A stretch of DNA of 64,000 nt, taken from the NCBI RefSeq assembly GCF_900142135.1, contig NZ_FQZU01000001.1, positions 1 to 64,000 of the forward strand, written 5' to 3'. Under the pieces are notes generated by a model that saw only the letters and a list, made by a program, of their open reading frames with translations, was not told the origin of the DNA and made no database searches. The stretch comes from Desulfatibacillum alkenivorans DSM 16219. GTDB taxonomy: Bacteria; Desulfobacterota; Desulfobacteria; Desulfobacterales; Desulfatibacillaceae. The translations under genes were made by a program, and so were the position numbers. Positions within the stretch are counted from its first letter, which is position 1. Each line of letters starts with the position of its first letter. Shown one piece after another: positions 15,827 through 24,568 of the stretch.

Positions 15827-16936
15827 ATGAAAAAAGGCCTTGTATTGTTACTGGTTGGAACCCTTGTTTTTTCCTTGTTTTCAAGTGTTTGCTATGCAGA
15901 GCAAAAGATCGTGGACGCCATGGGACGCACCGTTTCCATCCCGGATAAAGTGGAGAAAGTCATCTGCTCCGGCCCCGGATGTTTGCGGCTGCTCACCTAC
16001 CTCCAGGCTCAGGACCGCATTGTGGGCGTGGACGATATGGAAACCCGCCGGACCCAGTTTGACGCCCGGCCATATGCTTTGGCCAATCCTCAGTTCAAGG
16101 AGTATCCCGAGTTCGGCAGCTTTCGCGGCCACGATAATCCCGAGCAGATCCTGGTGCTGGAGCCTCAGCCCCAGGTGATTTTCAAAACCTACGCAACCAT
16201 GGGGCATGACCCCATCGAGTTATCCCAAAAAACAGGCATTCCGGTCATCGTACTCAATTACGGAGACCTTGGCGGCAATAGGAGCCAGTTGTTCCAGGCC
16301 GTCCGCATCATGGGCCAGGCTTTGGGCCAGGATAAAAGGGCCGAGGAGGTTGTCGCTTTTTTTGAATCCGCCATCCAGGACTTGCACGACCGGACCAAGG
16401 ACATTCCCGAGGACAAACGGCCTTCCTGTTATATTGGCGGCATCGCCTCCAAAGGGCCCCACGGCTATCAGTCCACGGAGCCGGGATATCCTCCTCTCGC
16501 CTTTATTCACGCCAACAACGTGGCGTACAGCACAGGCTTGAAAGGCAAGGCCCTGATGCACAGCAACGTGGCCAAGGAGAAAATCGTGGATTGGGATCCG
16601 GAAATCCTTTTTTTGGATCTTTCCACCCTGCAAATGGGCGATCAGGCCGGCGGCCTCTACGAGTTGAAAACCGATCCCGCCTATGCAGCCCTGACCGCGG
16701 TCCAAAAGGGCAAGGTCTACGGCGTGCTGCCTTATAACTGGTACTCCCGGAATTACGGCTCCATCCTGGCTAACGCCTATTACATGGGAAAACTCATTTA
16801 TCCCGACCGCTTTGAAGACGTGGAGCCCCAGGCCAAAGCGGACGAAATATATTCATTTCTCATGGGCAAAGGCGTGTTCGACATTATGAATGAGAGCTTT
16901 CAGCACCTGGTTTTCAAGCCGGTCCCCGTCAAGTAG
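15827..16936 (+). CDS. ABC importer substrate-binding protein (iron/corrinoid chelate type)
   Basis: The 369-residue protein is a periplasmic binding protein of the FecB/BtuF (type III) class. It begins with a signal peptide (MKKGLVLLLVGT, cleavage near VCYAEQ), then the typical DAMGRTVSIPDKVEKVIC opening, QAQDRIVGVDD, and a conserved SKGPHGYQST segment. It delivers a metal chelate to the FecCD-type permease and ATPase encoded directly downstream. Relatives bind ferric siderophores, cobalamin or other metal complexes; the sequence does not settle which. I start at the ATG at 15827, with GGGGAG nine bases upstream and an ideal signal peptide; a longer frame from 15773 is less likely. No TonB receptor gene is nearby. 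Confidence 0.87.
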   Translation: MKKGLVLLLVGTLVFSLFSSVCYAEQKIVDAMGRTVSIPDKVEKVICSGPGCLRLLTYLQAQDRIVGVDDMETRRTQFDARPYALANPQFKEYPEFGSFRGHDNPEQILVLEPQPQVIFKTYATMGHDPIELSQKTGIPVIVLNYGDLGGNRSQLFQAVRIMGQALGQDKRAEEVVAFFESAIQDLHDRTKDIPEDKRPSCYIGGIASKGPHGYQSTEPGYPPLAFIHANNVAYSTGLKGKALMHSNVAKEKIVDWDPEILFLDLSTLQMGDQAGGLYELKTDPAYAALTAVQKGKVYGVLPYNWYSRNYGSILANAYYMGKLIYPDRFEDVEPQAKADEIYSFLMGKGVFDIMNESFQHLVFKPVPVK

Positions 16937-16946
16937 GGAGCGAAAC

Positions 16947-18017
16947 ATGCACCTGAATCACGGCGAAAAACACGAAGAATACTCCCGCTATGTGGGGCGC
17001 AAAGCCGCCTTGCTGGCGTTCTCCGGAATAGTATTGGTATTGATTTCCCTGGTGAGCATCTCCAAGGGCGCGGCCAGCCTGCCCATTGGAGAGGTGGCCA
17101 AAGCCCTGTTGGGATTTGACGCGGCCAAGCGCACGGAGTTGATCGTCTGGAACATCCGTCTGCCCCAGGTGCTGGCCGCCATCGTGGCCGGAGCCGGGTT
17201 GTCCCTTTCCGGAGCGGTCATGCAGTCGGTTTTGCGCAATCCCTTGGGCTCGCCCTTCACCTTGGGCATATCCCACGCCGCTGCCTTTGGAGCCGCCTTT
17301 GCAGTGATGATCATGGGCTCGGGAACCATGGCCAGCTCCCACGTGGGCGCGGTGACCATTTCCAATCCTTACGTGACCACCGGCATGGCCTTCCTTTTTT
17401 CCATGGGCGCTTCCGGGGTGATTGTGGGAATCTCCCGCATGCGGGGCGCTTCGCCGGAAATCATGGTGCTATCCGGCGTGGCTTTGGGCGCCTTGTTTAC
17501 GGCCGGGACCATGTTTCTTCAGTTTTTCGCCGACGACGTGCAGCTTGCCGCCATGGTTTTCTGGACCTTCGGCGACGTGGGCCGGGCTTCCTGGTCCGAG
17601 CTGGGGGTGCTGTCCGTCATCACCCTGGCGGCGTCGGCCTATTTTCTTTTGAACGCCTGGAATTACAACGCCGTGGACGCCGGAGACGAAACCGCCCAGG
17701 GCCTGGGAGTCCGGGTGCAGCGGGTGCGCATATGGGGCATGATCATCGCCTCTCTGGTGACGGCCGTGGCCGTGGCCTTTCTGGGGATCATCGGCTTTGT
17801 GGGTTTGGTCTGCCCCCACATGGTCAGGCGCCTGATCGGCGGGGACAATCGATACCTCCTGCCGGCCTCCATGCTGCTGGGCGCCATTTTGCTTTTGGCT
17901 TCGGACACCGTGGCCCGGCTGATCCTGGCGCCGCATCTTTTGCCCGTCTCCATTCTTACGGCGTTTATGGGCGCGCCGGTTTTTCTGGCATTGATCATCA
18001 AAGGATACGCAAAATGA
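16947..18017 (+). CDS. FecCD-family ABC transporter permease
   Basis: This 356-residue membrane protein has the length and motifs of BtuC/FecCD permeases: IRLPQVLAAIVAGAGLSLSG, QSVLRNPLGSPFTLGIS, GVALGALFTAGT, FWTFGDVGRASW, FLGIIGFVGLVCPHMVRRL (coupling helix region) and LILAPHLLPVSILTAFMGAP. About ten membrane helices are expected. The pair of these subunits forms the channel for the metal chelate. The start at 16947 has GGGAG eight bases upstream and is only 10 bases after the binding-protein stop. The gene ends overlapping the ATPase start (ATGA), so the two are translationally coupled. Confidence 0.93.
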   Translation: MHLNHGEKHEEYSRYVGRKAALLAFSGIVLVLISLVSISKGAASLPIGEVAKALLGFDAAKRTELIVWNIRLPQVLAAIVAGAGLSLSGAVMQSVLRNPLGSPFTLGISHAAAFGAAFAVMIMGSGTMASSHVGAVTISNPYVTTGMAFLFSMGASGVIVGISRMRGASPEIMVLSGVALGALFTAGTMFLQFFADDVQLAAMVFWTFGDVGRASWSELGVLSVITLAASAYFLLNAWNYNAVDAGDETAQGLGVRVQRVRIWGMIIASLVTAVAVAFLGIIGFVGLVCPHMVRRLIGGDNRYLLPASMLLGAILLLASDTVARLILAPHLLPVSILTAFMGAPVFLALIIKGYAK

Positions 18018-18769
18018 TTCTGGAAGTGGACGGCGTAAAATTCGGATACAACGGCAAGGACATCCTGAAGAACGTCCAATTGAACGTGGACCGGGGTGAA
18101 ATGCTGGTCATCCTGGGCCCCAACGGGGTGGGAAAAACCACCCTTTTGCGGTGCATCAACGCCATTTTAAAACCCAAGGCCGGAACCATCATGGTGGAAG
18201 GCGGGGACGTCCTGAAAATGGAGCCCGCCGCCATCGCCCGCAGGGTGGGGTACGTGGCCCAGTATCAGGCCAAAACCCGCATGACCGCCTTTGACGCCAT
18301 CCTCATGGGCCGCAAGCCCCACATAAGGTTTCGCACCTCAGAGGACGACATCCGCATGGTGGACGGCGCCATCAAGGTTTTGGGCCTGGAAGACCTGGCC
18401 ATGCGCCACATCGACGAAATGAGCGGCGGCGAATTGCAAAAGGTGGCCGTGGGCCGGGCCTTGGTTCAGGAGCCCCGCTTGATGCTTTTGGACGAGCCCA
18501 CCAGCAGCCTGGACCTCAAGAACACCATGAACATCCTGTCCCTGATCCAAAGGGTGGTCAAGGAGCACAACGTGGGTGCGGTTATGACCATGCATAATCT
18601 GAATTCCGCTTTACGCTTCGCCGATAAATTCGTGTTTCTGAAAAACGGAGAAATCCATTCGGCCGGCGAAATCCAGGAAGTCTCCGAAGAAATGATAGAA
18701 GAGGTGTACGACATCCCCGTGGAAATCCTCCACCACAACGGCCGGCCTTTGGTGGTCCCGTTGAACTAA
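18014..18769 (+). CDS. ABC transporter ATP-binding protein
   Basis: The 251-residue protein is the ATPase of the importer. Walker A is GPNGVGKTT, the Q-loop lies in VGYVAQYQAKT, the signature is MSGGELQKV, Walker B is LMLLDEPTSSLD and the switch histidine is in TMHNL. Related to FecE/BtuD-type ATPases. The start ATG at 18014 overlaps the permease stop; the longer open frame that begins inside the permease gene is not used. A dimer of this protein powers chelate uptake across the inner membrane. No regulatory site specific to this gene is visible. Confidence 0.94.
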   Translation: MILEVDGVKFGYNGKDILKNVQLNVDRGEMLVILGPNGVGKTTLLRCINAILKPKAGTIMVEGGDVLKMEPAAIARRVGYVAQYQAKTRMTAFDAILMGRKPHIRFRTSEDDIRMVDGAIKVLGLEDLAMRHIDEMSGGELQKVAVGRALVQEPRLMLLDEPTSSLDLKNTMNILSLIQRVVKEHNVGAVMTMHNLNSALRFADKFVFLKNGEIHSAGEIQEVSEEMIEEVYDIPVEILHHNGRPLVVPLN

Positions 18770-19059
18770 CCCAAACGGTATCGGCGAGATTATGAAGACA
18801 TCCGGGCCTTTGAACCCGGGAGATTTGGTCCGGCCGCCGAGTCGGCCTGCTTTCGCCGAAATGATCGGATCATTTCCTTTTCAGCTAATTACAAAAAATG
18901 TTTGACTTCTGTTAAACATGGGTATTAAGTGAGCCCGGATCGTTGTATCATATTTGGTATAAGGATGGCCTTCCGTTGTATCATATTTGATATATAGACC
19001 CGTTCGTTGAAAAACGATCTTTCTTTCCTTACATGAATTTACAAGTTGTGGAGTTCAAA
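18770..19059. other. Intergenic region upstream of the porin gene
   Basis: About 290 bases without a gene. It contains the paired palindromes described separately (18942-18992) and, upstream of them, TTGACT and TATTAA elements (from 18902) with a short 15-base spacer, a possible weak promoter. Confidence 0.4.
18942..18992. promoter_or_regulatory. Twin operator-like repeats upstream of the porin gene
   Basis: GTTGTATCATATTTGGTATA (from 18942) and GTTGTATCATATTTGATATA (from 18975) are direct copies 33 bases apart, about three helical turns. Each contains an inverted repeat TATCA-TATT-TGATA (perfect in the second copy). The arrangement, about 50-110 bases before the porin start, suggests a cooperative regulator binding site. 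The regulator is unknown. Confidence 0.55.
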
Positions 19060-20619
19060 GTGTCGGTAAAAAAAATGTTGCTGATGGTAGGCGTGGTGTT
19101 GTTGCTGGTCTCCGGGGCTTATGCGCAGGATTCTTTTAATAACAACTTATTGGAAATATTAGAAACCAAGGGGATTTTGTCCTCTCAGGAAGTGACGGCG
19201 CTTCAAAAAAAGGAGGCTGCAAACACGGAAGCCGGGGCGGCCGCCCAGGAAGCCCTGGTGCTGCTCCTGAAGAAAAAAGGGGTGCTCACCGAAGAGGATG
19301 CCGCGTTCATTTTGGGGGGCGAGGCCGCGCAGGATGACTCTCTGAATCTTTCTCAAGAGGCGTCTCCGGCTTTGGGCGGCAAGGAGTCCGGCAAGGAGCT
19401 TGTGGGCGTCCTGGATGACGGCTTTTGCCTGAAAACTCGGGACGGCTCCGCCCGGTTTCATCTGAAGGGCCTTTTGCAGACGGATTATAAGGCCTATGAC
19501 TATGACCTGGAGCCCGAAGGAATCGGCACGGACCCGGGAACGGACGGTTTTGACATTCGCCGGGCCAGGCTGATCACCAAGGGCAAGCTCTCCCCTTTGT
19601 TTGACTTTGCCATGTCTTACGAGTTCCAGGGAGTCAACTCCCGGCGTTTGCTGGACGCCTATGTGAACGCCCGGATTCATGACGCGTTTTCCCTCCGTGC
19701 AGGCCAGTTCAAGGAGCCTTTTGGCCTGGAAGCCCTTTCTTCGGACAGCGACCTGTTTTTTACGGAGCGCTCCATGGGCTTTGGCCTGAATCCCGGCAGG
19801 GACGTGGGCGTCATGGCTTTCGGCGGTTTTTGGGACAACGCTTTGTATTACAGGCTGGGCGTGTTCAACGGCGACGGCATGGATGACGCCTCCGGAGGAA
19901 ACGTGGACGAGCCCGAAGTGTGCGCCCGGATCGGCGCGGCCCCCTTCGCCCACGCAGGATTTCCCCTGTTACAAGGCTTTCATCTGGGCGCCAGCGGTTC
20001 TTATCAGCGGGCGGACGCCAACACGGTCAGCCTGGATATCAGCACGGCCGGCCGTACTGATTTCTTTTCCTTAGCCACCAATGCGAAGTTCAGCATCATC
20101 CGAAACTGCGACACCCTCATCCGCCACGGCGCGGACGCGGCCTGGACCTACGGCCCCGTGGCCCTGTTCGGCGAGTACATCCAGGCCCGGTACGATGACG
20201 TAGAAAGCAAGGCTCAAACCTTTGACGCCGAAATGACGGGCTATTACGGAGCGGGCGCCTGGATCATCACCGGCGAGCCCGTCCTTGCGTCCCGGGGCGC
20301 CATCCAGCCCGTCATTCCCGCGAACGCATTGGGAGACGGAGGCTATGGAGCCTTGGGCCTGGCTTTCCGGTACGATAATTTCGACGCCGGCGACAAGGTG
20401 TACGACACCTTGGTTTTTGTGGGCGATTCCGTGAGGGAAGCCGAGGCCATGACCTTTGGCCTGAATTGGTACTTGAACCAGTACGCCCGCCTGTCCCTGG
20501 AATTCACCCGCACCACATTCGATCAACCCCTCCTGATATACCGGGATTCCAGCACCGGCACATCCCTGTATAGCGACAAGGAGGATCTTATAATAAGCAG
20601 GTTCCAATTAGGTTTTTAA
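19060..20619 (+). CDS. OprP/OprO-like outer-membrane porin
   Basis: The protein (about 519 residues) has a signal peptide (KKMLLMVGVVLLLVSGAYAQ), a charged helical region (about 20-110, rich in EE and KK, probably a periplasmic coiled coil), and a β-barrel domain resembling phosphate-selective porins O/P: GLLQTDYKAYDYD, DGFDIRRARL, LRAGQFKEPFGLEALSS and a C-terminal phenylalanine (ISRFQLGF), the outer-membrane sorting mark. I prefer the GTG at 19060, which has GGAG seven bases upstream; the in-frame ATG at 19033 lacks a site. The substrate may be phosphate or another anion. It precedes a gene for an exported protein with two CxxCH motifs by 4 bases and is probably co-transcribed with it. Confidence 0.83.
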   Translation: MSVKKMLLMVGVVLLLVSGAYAQDSFNNNLLEILETKGILSSQEVTALQKKEAANTEAGAAAQEALVLLLKKKGVLTEEDAAFILGGEAAQDDSLNLSQEASPALGGKESGKELVGVLDDGFCLKTRDGSARFHLKGLLQTDYKAYDYDLEPEGIGTDPGTDGFDIRRARLITKGKLSPLFDFAMSYEFQGVNSRRLLDAYVNARIHDAFSLRAGQFKEPFGLEALSSDSDLFFTERSMGFGLNPGRDVGVMAFGGFWDNALYYRLGVFNGDGMDDASGGNVDEPEVCARIGAAPFAHAGFPLLQGFHLGASGSYQRADANTVSLDISTAGRTDFFSLATNAKFSIIRNCDTLIRHGADAAWTYGPVALFGEYIQARYDDVESKAQTFDAEMTGYYGAGAWIITGEPVLASRGAIQPVIPANALGDGGYGALGLAFRYDNFDAGDKVYDTLVFVGDSVREAEAMTFGLNWYLNQYARLSLEFTRTTFDQPLLIYRDSSTGTSLYSDKEDLIISRFQLGF

Positions 20620-20623
20620 GCGC

Positions 20624-22342
20624 TTGATGAAGAAAGGGAGGAAAATGAAGAGACCGGTATTGTTGTTTGCCATTTTACTAATTGCCATTACAGGATCCAC
20701 GGGCATGGCGGCTTATCACCATCAGGGGGAAATCGACTCGGACAATTTTACGGCGGTGTATCCCGCCGCCTCAGGCACCAAACTGGACCAATGCGCCTTG
20801 TGCCATTGCGGCGGGGAGTACGAAAAAAACGGCAAAACCGTCACCCTGGGAAGCTGCCAGTGGTGCCACGACAGTGAGCACGGATACGGGTACGACGAGT
20901 CCGGCAACATCTGGAACACCCTGAACCAGTACGGCAAGGATTACTTCACCGCCGGACGCAATCAGGCGGCGGTCGCGGCCATTGAAGACGATGATTCCGA
21001 TGGAGACAATTACACCAACCTGGAGGAAATCACGGCTGTCTCCTATCCTGGCAACGCGAACGACGACCCCTCCAAAACCCCCGCGGCGTTCCGGGTCTAT
21101 TCCATGGATCAGATCGAAGCCATGGATCAGCACACCCAGTTTCTGCTTATGAACACCAGCCGCTCCGGCGATTTTTACGCCGAGTACACGGGCGTGATTA
21201 TGGAAGACCTTCTTGAAGACGCCGGCATTCTGGACTCCGCCACAGGCATCACCGTGTTCGCCCCCGACGGATGGTCCAATTACCATCCCATGGAAGCGGA
21301 CGGCCAGGAAAACCATTACCATGTGAAGGGAGAATACGCTGAGGCCCAGTTCCAGTATGACGCCGAGGCCGACGAGGCCTTGAACGCCGATGGATGGTGC
21401 GATTACAGCGCGCCCTCCTGCAAGGGCCGCAACCACGGCGACGTCATTGCCGTGGACGGCGGACTGCACATGATCCTCGCCTACCAACGGGAGGGAAGCT
21501 ATCTCGATACAGGCGTTCTGAACAATGACAATAAACTGGACGGCTCCGGGCCTTTCCGGGTGGTGCCCCCCCAGGTGACCCCTTGTCCGCCCGACCAGTC
21601 CAGCAAATCCGATGTGCAGGACGTGGTCTGGCCCTATGACTATGACTGGGATCATAACGCCGGCGCATCCAGCCGCTCGGCCACCATCATCCGCGTGGAG
21701 CCCCTGCCCGACGGCATTACGGATATCGACATCCTGGAAGCCGGCTGGAATTACGTGGACCAGGGCAAGATCATCATCTACGGCGCCATTGACGGCGCCG
21801 ACTCCAACGGAAACGGCATTCTGGACAGCGAGGAAGGCGACTCCGCAGATCCTAAAAAAGCGCAGTTCCGGCCCATGACAGGCCTGGACAATATGACCGC
21901 GGAAGTGGATGCAGGGGAACTGAAAAAAGTGGAAGCCCTGTACTGCGACGATCCTTCCCTGAGCCAAACCAACAAGCCCGCCAGCATGAGCTATCCCTAC
22001 GGCGCCTTTAAGCTGGAAGTCCACGGCCTGAACGCAGCCAGCGCGGACGGAGACATCGTCACCCTGACGCTTACCTTCCCCGACGCGGTTCCCACCAACG
22101 CCAAGTTCTATAAAATCGTGGCCGGCGGCTGGGTCAGCCTGCCTTTTGACGACAACGACGGCGACGAAACCATCGTGGTCACCCTCCAGGACGGAGACCC
22201 GGACACCGACGCTGACGGAACCATCAACGGCGTGATTGTGGACCCGGGCGTCCTGGCGACTCCGGCCGCCTCTTCCGGCTCCAGGTCTTCTTCAGACGAC
22301 GGCGACTCCAGCTCCTGCTTTATCAAAGCCCTGCTGCAGTAA
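20624..22342 (+). CDS. Exported protein with two CxxCH motifs, choice-of-anchor-like domain and a C-terminal CFI motif
   Basis: The 572-residue protein has a signal peptide (cleavage near GMAA, residue 30). Two heme c motifs follow, CALCH (about 57) and CQWCH (about 78), then an acidic Ca-binding-like segment DDDSDGDNYTNLEE. The middle (about 160-430) is unrecognised; it contains a second acidic motif, DSNGNGILDSEEGD. Near the end, VTLTLTFPDAVPTNAKFYKI to DADGTINGVIVDPG resembles the choice-of-anchor U domain. A Ser/Arg/Asp-rich stretch and CFIKALLQ end the protein, like a short C-terminal sorting tail, although the usual hydrophobic helix is missing. The start at 20624 is uncertain: an ATG at 20645 has GGGAGG but only three bases away. 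It may be a periplasmic or surface electron-transfer protein. Confidence 0.75.
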   Translation: MMKKGRKMKRPVLLFAILLIAITGSTGMAAYHHQGEIDSDNFTAVYPAASGTKLDQCALCHCGGEYEKNGKTVTLGSCQWCHDSEHGYGYDESGNIWNTLNQYGKDYFTAGRNQAAVAAIEDDDSDGDNYTNLEEITAVSYPGNANDDPSKTPAAFRVYSMDQIEAMDQHTQFLLMNTSRSGDFYAEYTGVIMEDLLEDAGILDSATGITVFAPDGWSNYHPMEADGQENHYHVKGEYAEAQFQYDAEADEALNADGWCDYSAPSCKGRNHGDVIAVDGGLHMILAYQREGSYLDTGVLNNDNKLDGSGPFRVVPPQVTPCPPDQSSKSDVQDVVWPYDYDWDHNAGASSRSATIIRVEPLPDGITDIDILEAGWNYVDQGKIIIYGAIDGADSNGNGILDSEEGDSADPKKAQFRPMTGLDNMTAEVDAGELKKVEALYCDDPSLSQTNKPASMSYPYGAFKLEVHGLNAASADGDIVTLTLTFPDAVPTNAKFYKIVAGGWVSLPFDDNDGDETIVVTLQDGDPDTDADGTINGVIVDPGVLATPAASSGSRSSSDDGDSSSCFIKALLQ

Positions 22343-22366
22343 CCTCGCCCCTGCATGAAAAAACAC

Positions 22367-22390
22367 GGGAGGCCGCATTTGCGGCCTCCC
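22367..22390 (+). terminator. Hairpin after the diheme-type exported protein gene
   Basis: A perfect 10-pair stem, GGGAGGCCGC with GCGGCCTCCC, closes an ATTT loop 24 bases after the stop. Only a short mixed T tract follows, so termination may be weak. Confidence 0.6.
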
Positions 22391-22429
22391 TATTCCCTAC
22401 AAACAACAGATAAAGAAAAAGGGTTTTTC

Positions 22430-22573
22430 GCCTCCGGCGGCCAACTGCCGCAGACGGAAAAGCATGCCTCCGGCGGTAAACTGCCACAGACGGAAAAGCA
22501 TGCCTCCGGCGGCAAACTGCCAAAGACAGAAAAGCATGCCTCCGGCGGCAAACTTTTTGAAAAAAGTTTGATC
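22430..22573. repeat. 36-bp tandem repeat, four units
   Basis: Units start at 22430, 22466, 22502 and 22538, each beginning GCCTCCGGCGG and ending GGAAAAGCAT (or a near variant). The fourth is cut short by AAACTTTTTGAAAAAAGTTT, an inverted repeat. The unit is a multiple of three, so spurious open frames cross it. No spacer separates the units, so it is not a CRISPR array. Confidence 0.9.
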
Positions 22574-22623
22574 AAAAACTATTCAATGGCGCTGCGCGCA
22601 AAAGCGTGGTCAGATTTGTCACT

Positions 22624-22890
22624 CCTGAATGGCCCTATCGGGAATCCAGCGCCCCCTGTCCTTGTCTTTGGGGGGCGCCGGCAGAGCAGTATCCTGCCAG
22701 TGTGCGGAGCATTTTTTGTTCGAGCAAGGCTGATTTCCAAGCTAAAAATGATTTGCTTCCCTTTTTCTCGGTCCCATGGTTCCCGTGGGAATGCATATCT
22801 CAAGCAACTGAATTCATGTTGCTTCCCCCTTGCCGAGGAGCGTTTGAGTCCGTCATTCCCGAATGCAGTAATCGGGAATCCGGCGCCATA
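22624..22890. repeat. Cluster of dispersed palindromic repeats
   Basis: This stretch holds two copies of a TCGGGAATCCRGCGCC element (near 22638 and 22872), the second preceded by CCGTCATTCCCGAATGC, and one copy of a GGCAGAGCAGTATCCTGCC element (22671-22711) that recurs at 31771, 36268 and 51728. They look like REP-type intergenic repeats. No gene was found between 22343 and 22918. Confidence 0.65.
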
Positions 22891-22918
22891 GAGAAGAGGT
22901 CCTTGATAAGGGGATTTG

Positions 22919-23623
22919 TCATTTTATCGATAGTTGTGCATCCATAGTCAGAGCCTTGGCTTTATCCGCCGGCTGGGGCGCGCCGTAGCACCATGCCCTC
23001 AAAAAATCCACGTGCTGCAGCAGCAGGCGGATCATCCAGCCCACGGCAAAGGCGGCGATAAAGGTCCCTTCGCGCAGGCCGAGGATCTGCCGGGCGCCGA
23101 TAAGGGAAATGGCCAGGGCCGTCACCACCAAAGACACATCCAGCCCCACCTTCACCAGGCCGAACTCCTTCTTTTTCGCGTAGCAAAAGGCCTGGGCGAA
23201 TCCTTCTCCCGGTATATATATAAGGTCAGCCGTCAGTTCACAGGTGATCCCGGCAGCCAGGACAAAGCACCCCAAGAGCAACTCCACGATTTGCTTCCAA
23301 TAGGCGTCCGGGATGTAAAACTCGGTCAAATACATGCCCACGTCAATGAAGACCCCAAAGATGGTTATGACAACCAGCTGAAAATACTGAATCCTTCGGA
23401 ACTCCTTTTTAAGCAGGATCATCTGCCCTATTATAAACAGGATGTTGAAAATAAAGGTCCAGGTCCCGAAGCTCAGGGGCGACAAAAAGGTCAGGACGTA
23501 AGGCACGCTGGAAATAGGCGTGGTTCCCAGGCCGGCCTGCGTGCTTAATGCAACGCCCAGCCCGGCCAGCGCAAGGCCCACGCCCAGGCAGATCATCCGT
23601 CTTCGTAATTCCCGGCTAGGCAT
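22919..23623 (-). CDS. YczE/YitT-like integral membrane protein (DUF6198 type)
   Basis: This 234-residue protein has about five or six membrane helices. It resembles the YczE/YitT/DUF6198 group: GLALAGLGVALSTQAGLGTT near the start, then SFGTWTFIFNILFIIGQ and TADLIYIPGEGFAQAF. Members are uncharacterised membrane proteins. Its start overlaps by 8 bases the end of a MarR regulator gene on the same strand, so the regulator probably controls this protein. The end lies next to a repeat cluster. The tail AQPADKAK-like region is polar and short. Transported substrate, if any, is unknown. Confidence 0.8.
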   Translation of the reverse strand: MPSRELRRRMICLGVGLALAGLGVALSTQAGLGTTPISSVPYVLTFLSPLSFGTWTFIFNILFIIGQMILLKKEFRRIQYFQLVVITIFGVFIDVGMYLTEFYIPDAYWKQIVELLLGCFVLAAGITCELTADLIYIPGEGFAQAFCYAKKKEFGLVKVGLDVSLVVTALAISLIGARQILGLREGTFIAAFAVGWMIRLLLQHVDFLRAWCYGAPQPADKAKALTMDAQLSIK

Positions 23624-24053
23624 TGGCGCTCTCCTTGAGCAGGTTGCTCCGGAGCTTTTTCAAAAGGGGAATCAGGAATTCCTCCTCCTCCCTGCCGACT
23701 TCTTTCAAAGCCCTGGCCTCCACAATGGCGAAGGCCCGCTTGACCTTTTGAGCGGTTTCATAGCCCTTTTCAGACAGGGAAACCGTTACGGTCCGGCGGT
23801 TTTCGTGGTTTCTGACGCGTTCGATCAGGCCGGCGGCCTCCATTTTCGCGAGAATATTCGTCAGGGTGGGGGGCTCAATAAAGCAGCCTTCCGCAATCTC
23901 GCATTGGATGGAATGGGGCTCGGCCATGAGAAAGGCCAGGACCTTGGGCTGCCCCGGCGACAGGTCCGGGCAGGTCTTGGCGATTTCCTCCAGGATCGTT
24001 TTTTTGAACACGGATTGGGTGGCCATGAGTTCGTAATGCATTTCGTTGCGCAT
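23616..24053 (-). CDS. MarR-family transcriptional regulator
   Basis: The 145-residue protein has the MarR fold: a first helix with SVFKKTILEEIAKTCPDLSPGQPKVL, the recognition region IAEGCFIEPPTLTNILAKME, and the wing LIERVRNHENRRTVTVSLSEKG. It carries two cysteines in the winged-helix part and one near residue 28, which might allow redox sensing (inference). AGGAAG precedes the start on the minus strand. It forms a two-gene unit with the YczE-like membrane protein. A near-perfect AT-rich palindrome lies 15-36 bases upstream of the start and is the likely autoregulatory operator. Confidence 0.9.
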   Translation of the reverse strand: MRNEMHYELMATQSVFKKTILEEIAKTCPDLSPGQPKVLAFLMAEPHSIQCEIAEGCFIEPPTLTNILAKMEAAGLIERVRNHENRRTVTVSLSEKGYETAQKVKRAFAIVEARALKEVGREEEEFLIPLLKKLRSNLLKESANA

Positions 24054-24067
24054 ATAATTATCTTCCT

Positions 24068-24089
24068 AATAATTAGGTTTCGAATTATT
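24068..24089. promoter_or_regulatory. AT-rich palindrome, probable operator of the marR gene
   Basis: AATAATT and AATTATT are exact inverted copies separated by eight bases (AGGTTTCG). The site lies 15 bases upstream of the marR start on the minus strand, the usual position for a MarR operator. Confidence 0.55.
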
Positions 24090-24499
24090 AAGTTCCGAGG
24101 TTAATACGCCCATTGAATCTCCTTTGCAAGAAGAAAAAGGCATAAATAAAAAATACATGCAAAAAATATTTGTCCTATTATAATAATTTGAATTAATTAT
24201 AAAATATCCTGATAAACCTTGTTCCGGGCCGGCGCATAGGCATGAAATCGCCTTCGGGCGGCATGGGGAAAGATATACGCCGTATATGAAATATATACAT
24301 TAAAATATTCGGGTGTTTCACTAAACTATTTACTTTATATTCAAGAATTTATTTATAAATACCCTCCTGTGTTTAGGGGCGTGCGGGGAAAATCACCGAT
24401 CAAGGCGGCGTATAATTTTTTGTGACGTTTTTAAGGCGGAGGTTTTGCCAAAACGAAAATAGTAAAATAAATCAATATGTTAAATAAAAATATTCTGGT
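24090..24499. other. AT-rich intergenic region with palindromes
   Basis: No gene was recognised in about 400 bases. It contains the inverted repeats TTATAAT/ATTATAA (24178-24202) and ATATAC/GTATAT (24273-24287), both upstream of the sigma-54 promoter at 24500. They lie farther upstream than most enhancer sites but could bind an activator. Confidence 0.4.
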
Positions 24500-24515
24500 T
24501 GGCACGATTGATGCT
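24500..24515 (+). promoter_or_regulatory. Sigma-54 promoter
   Basis: TTGGCACGATTGATGCT carries GG at 24501-24502 and GC at 24513-24514 with exactly ten bases between, matching the -24/-12 consensus TGGCACG-N4-TTGC with one change. Transcription should begin near 24526, 43 bases before the double-receiver gene. Confidence 0.75.
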
Positions 24516-24568
24516 CTTAAGGAAAGCGACGATGTAACGTGAAACACCTCTTACGAAAGGAGGACCTT

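Noticed and set aside
22430-22573. Possible CRISPR array (36-bp repeats)
   Set aside because: Units follow each other without spacers; no cas genes are present.
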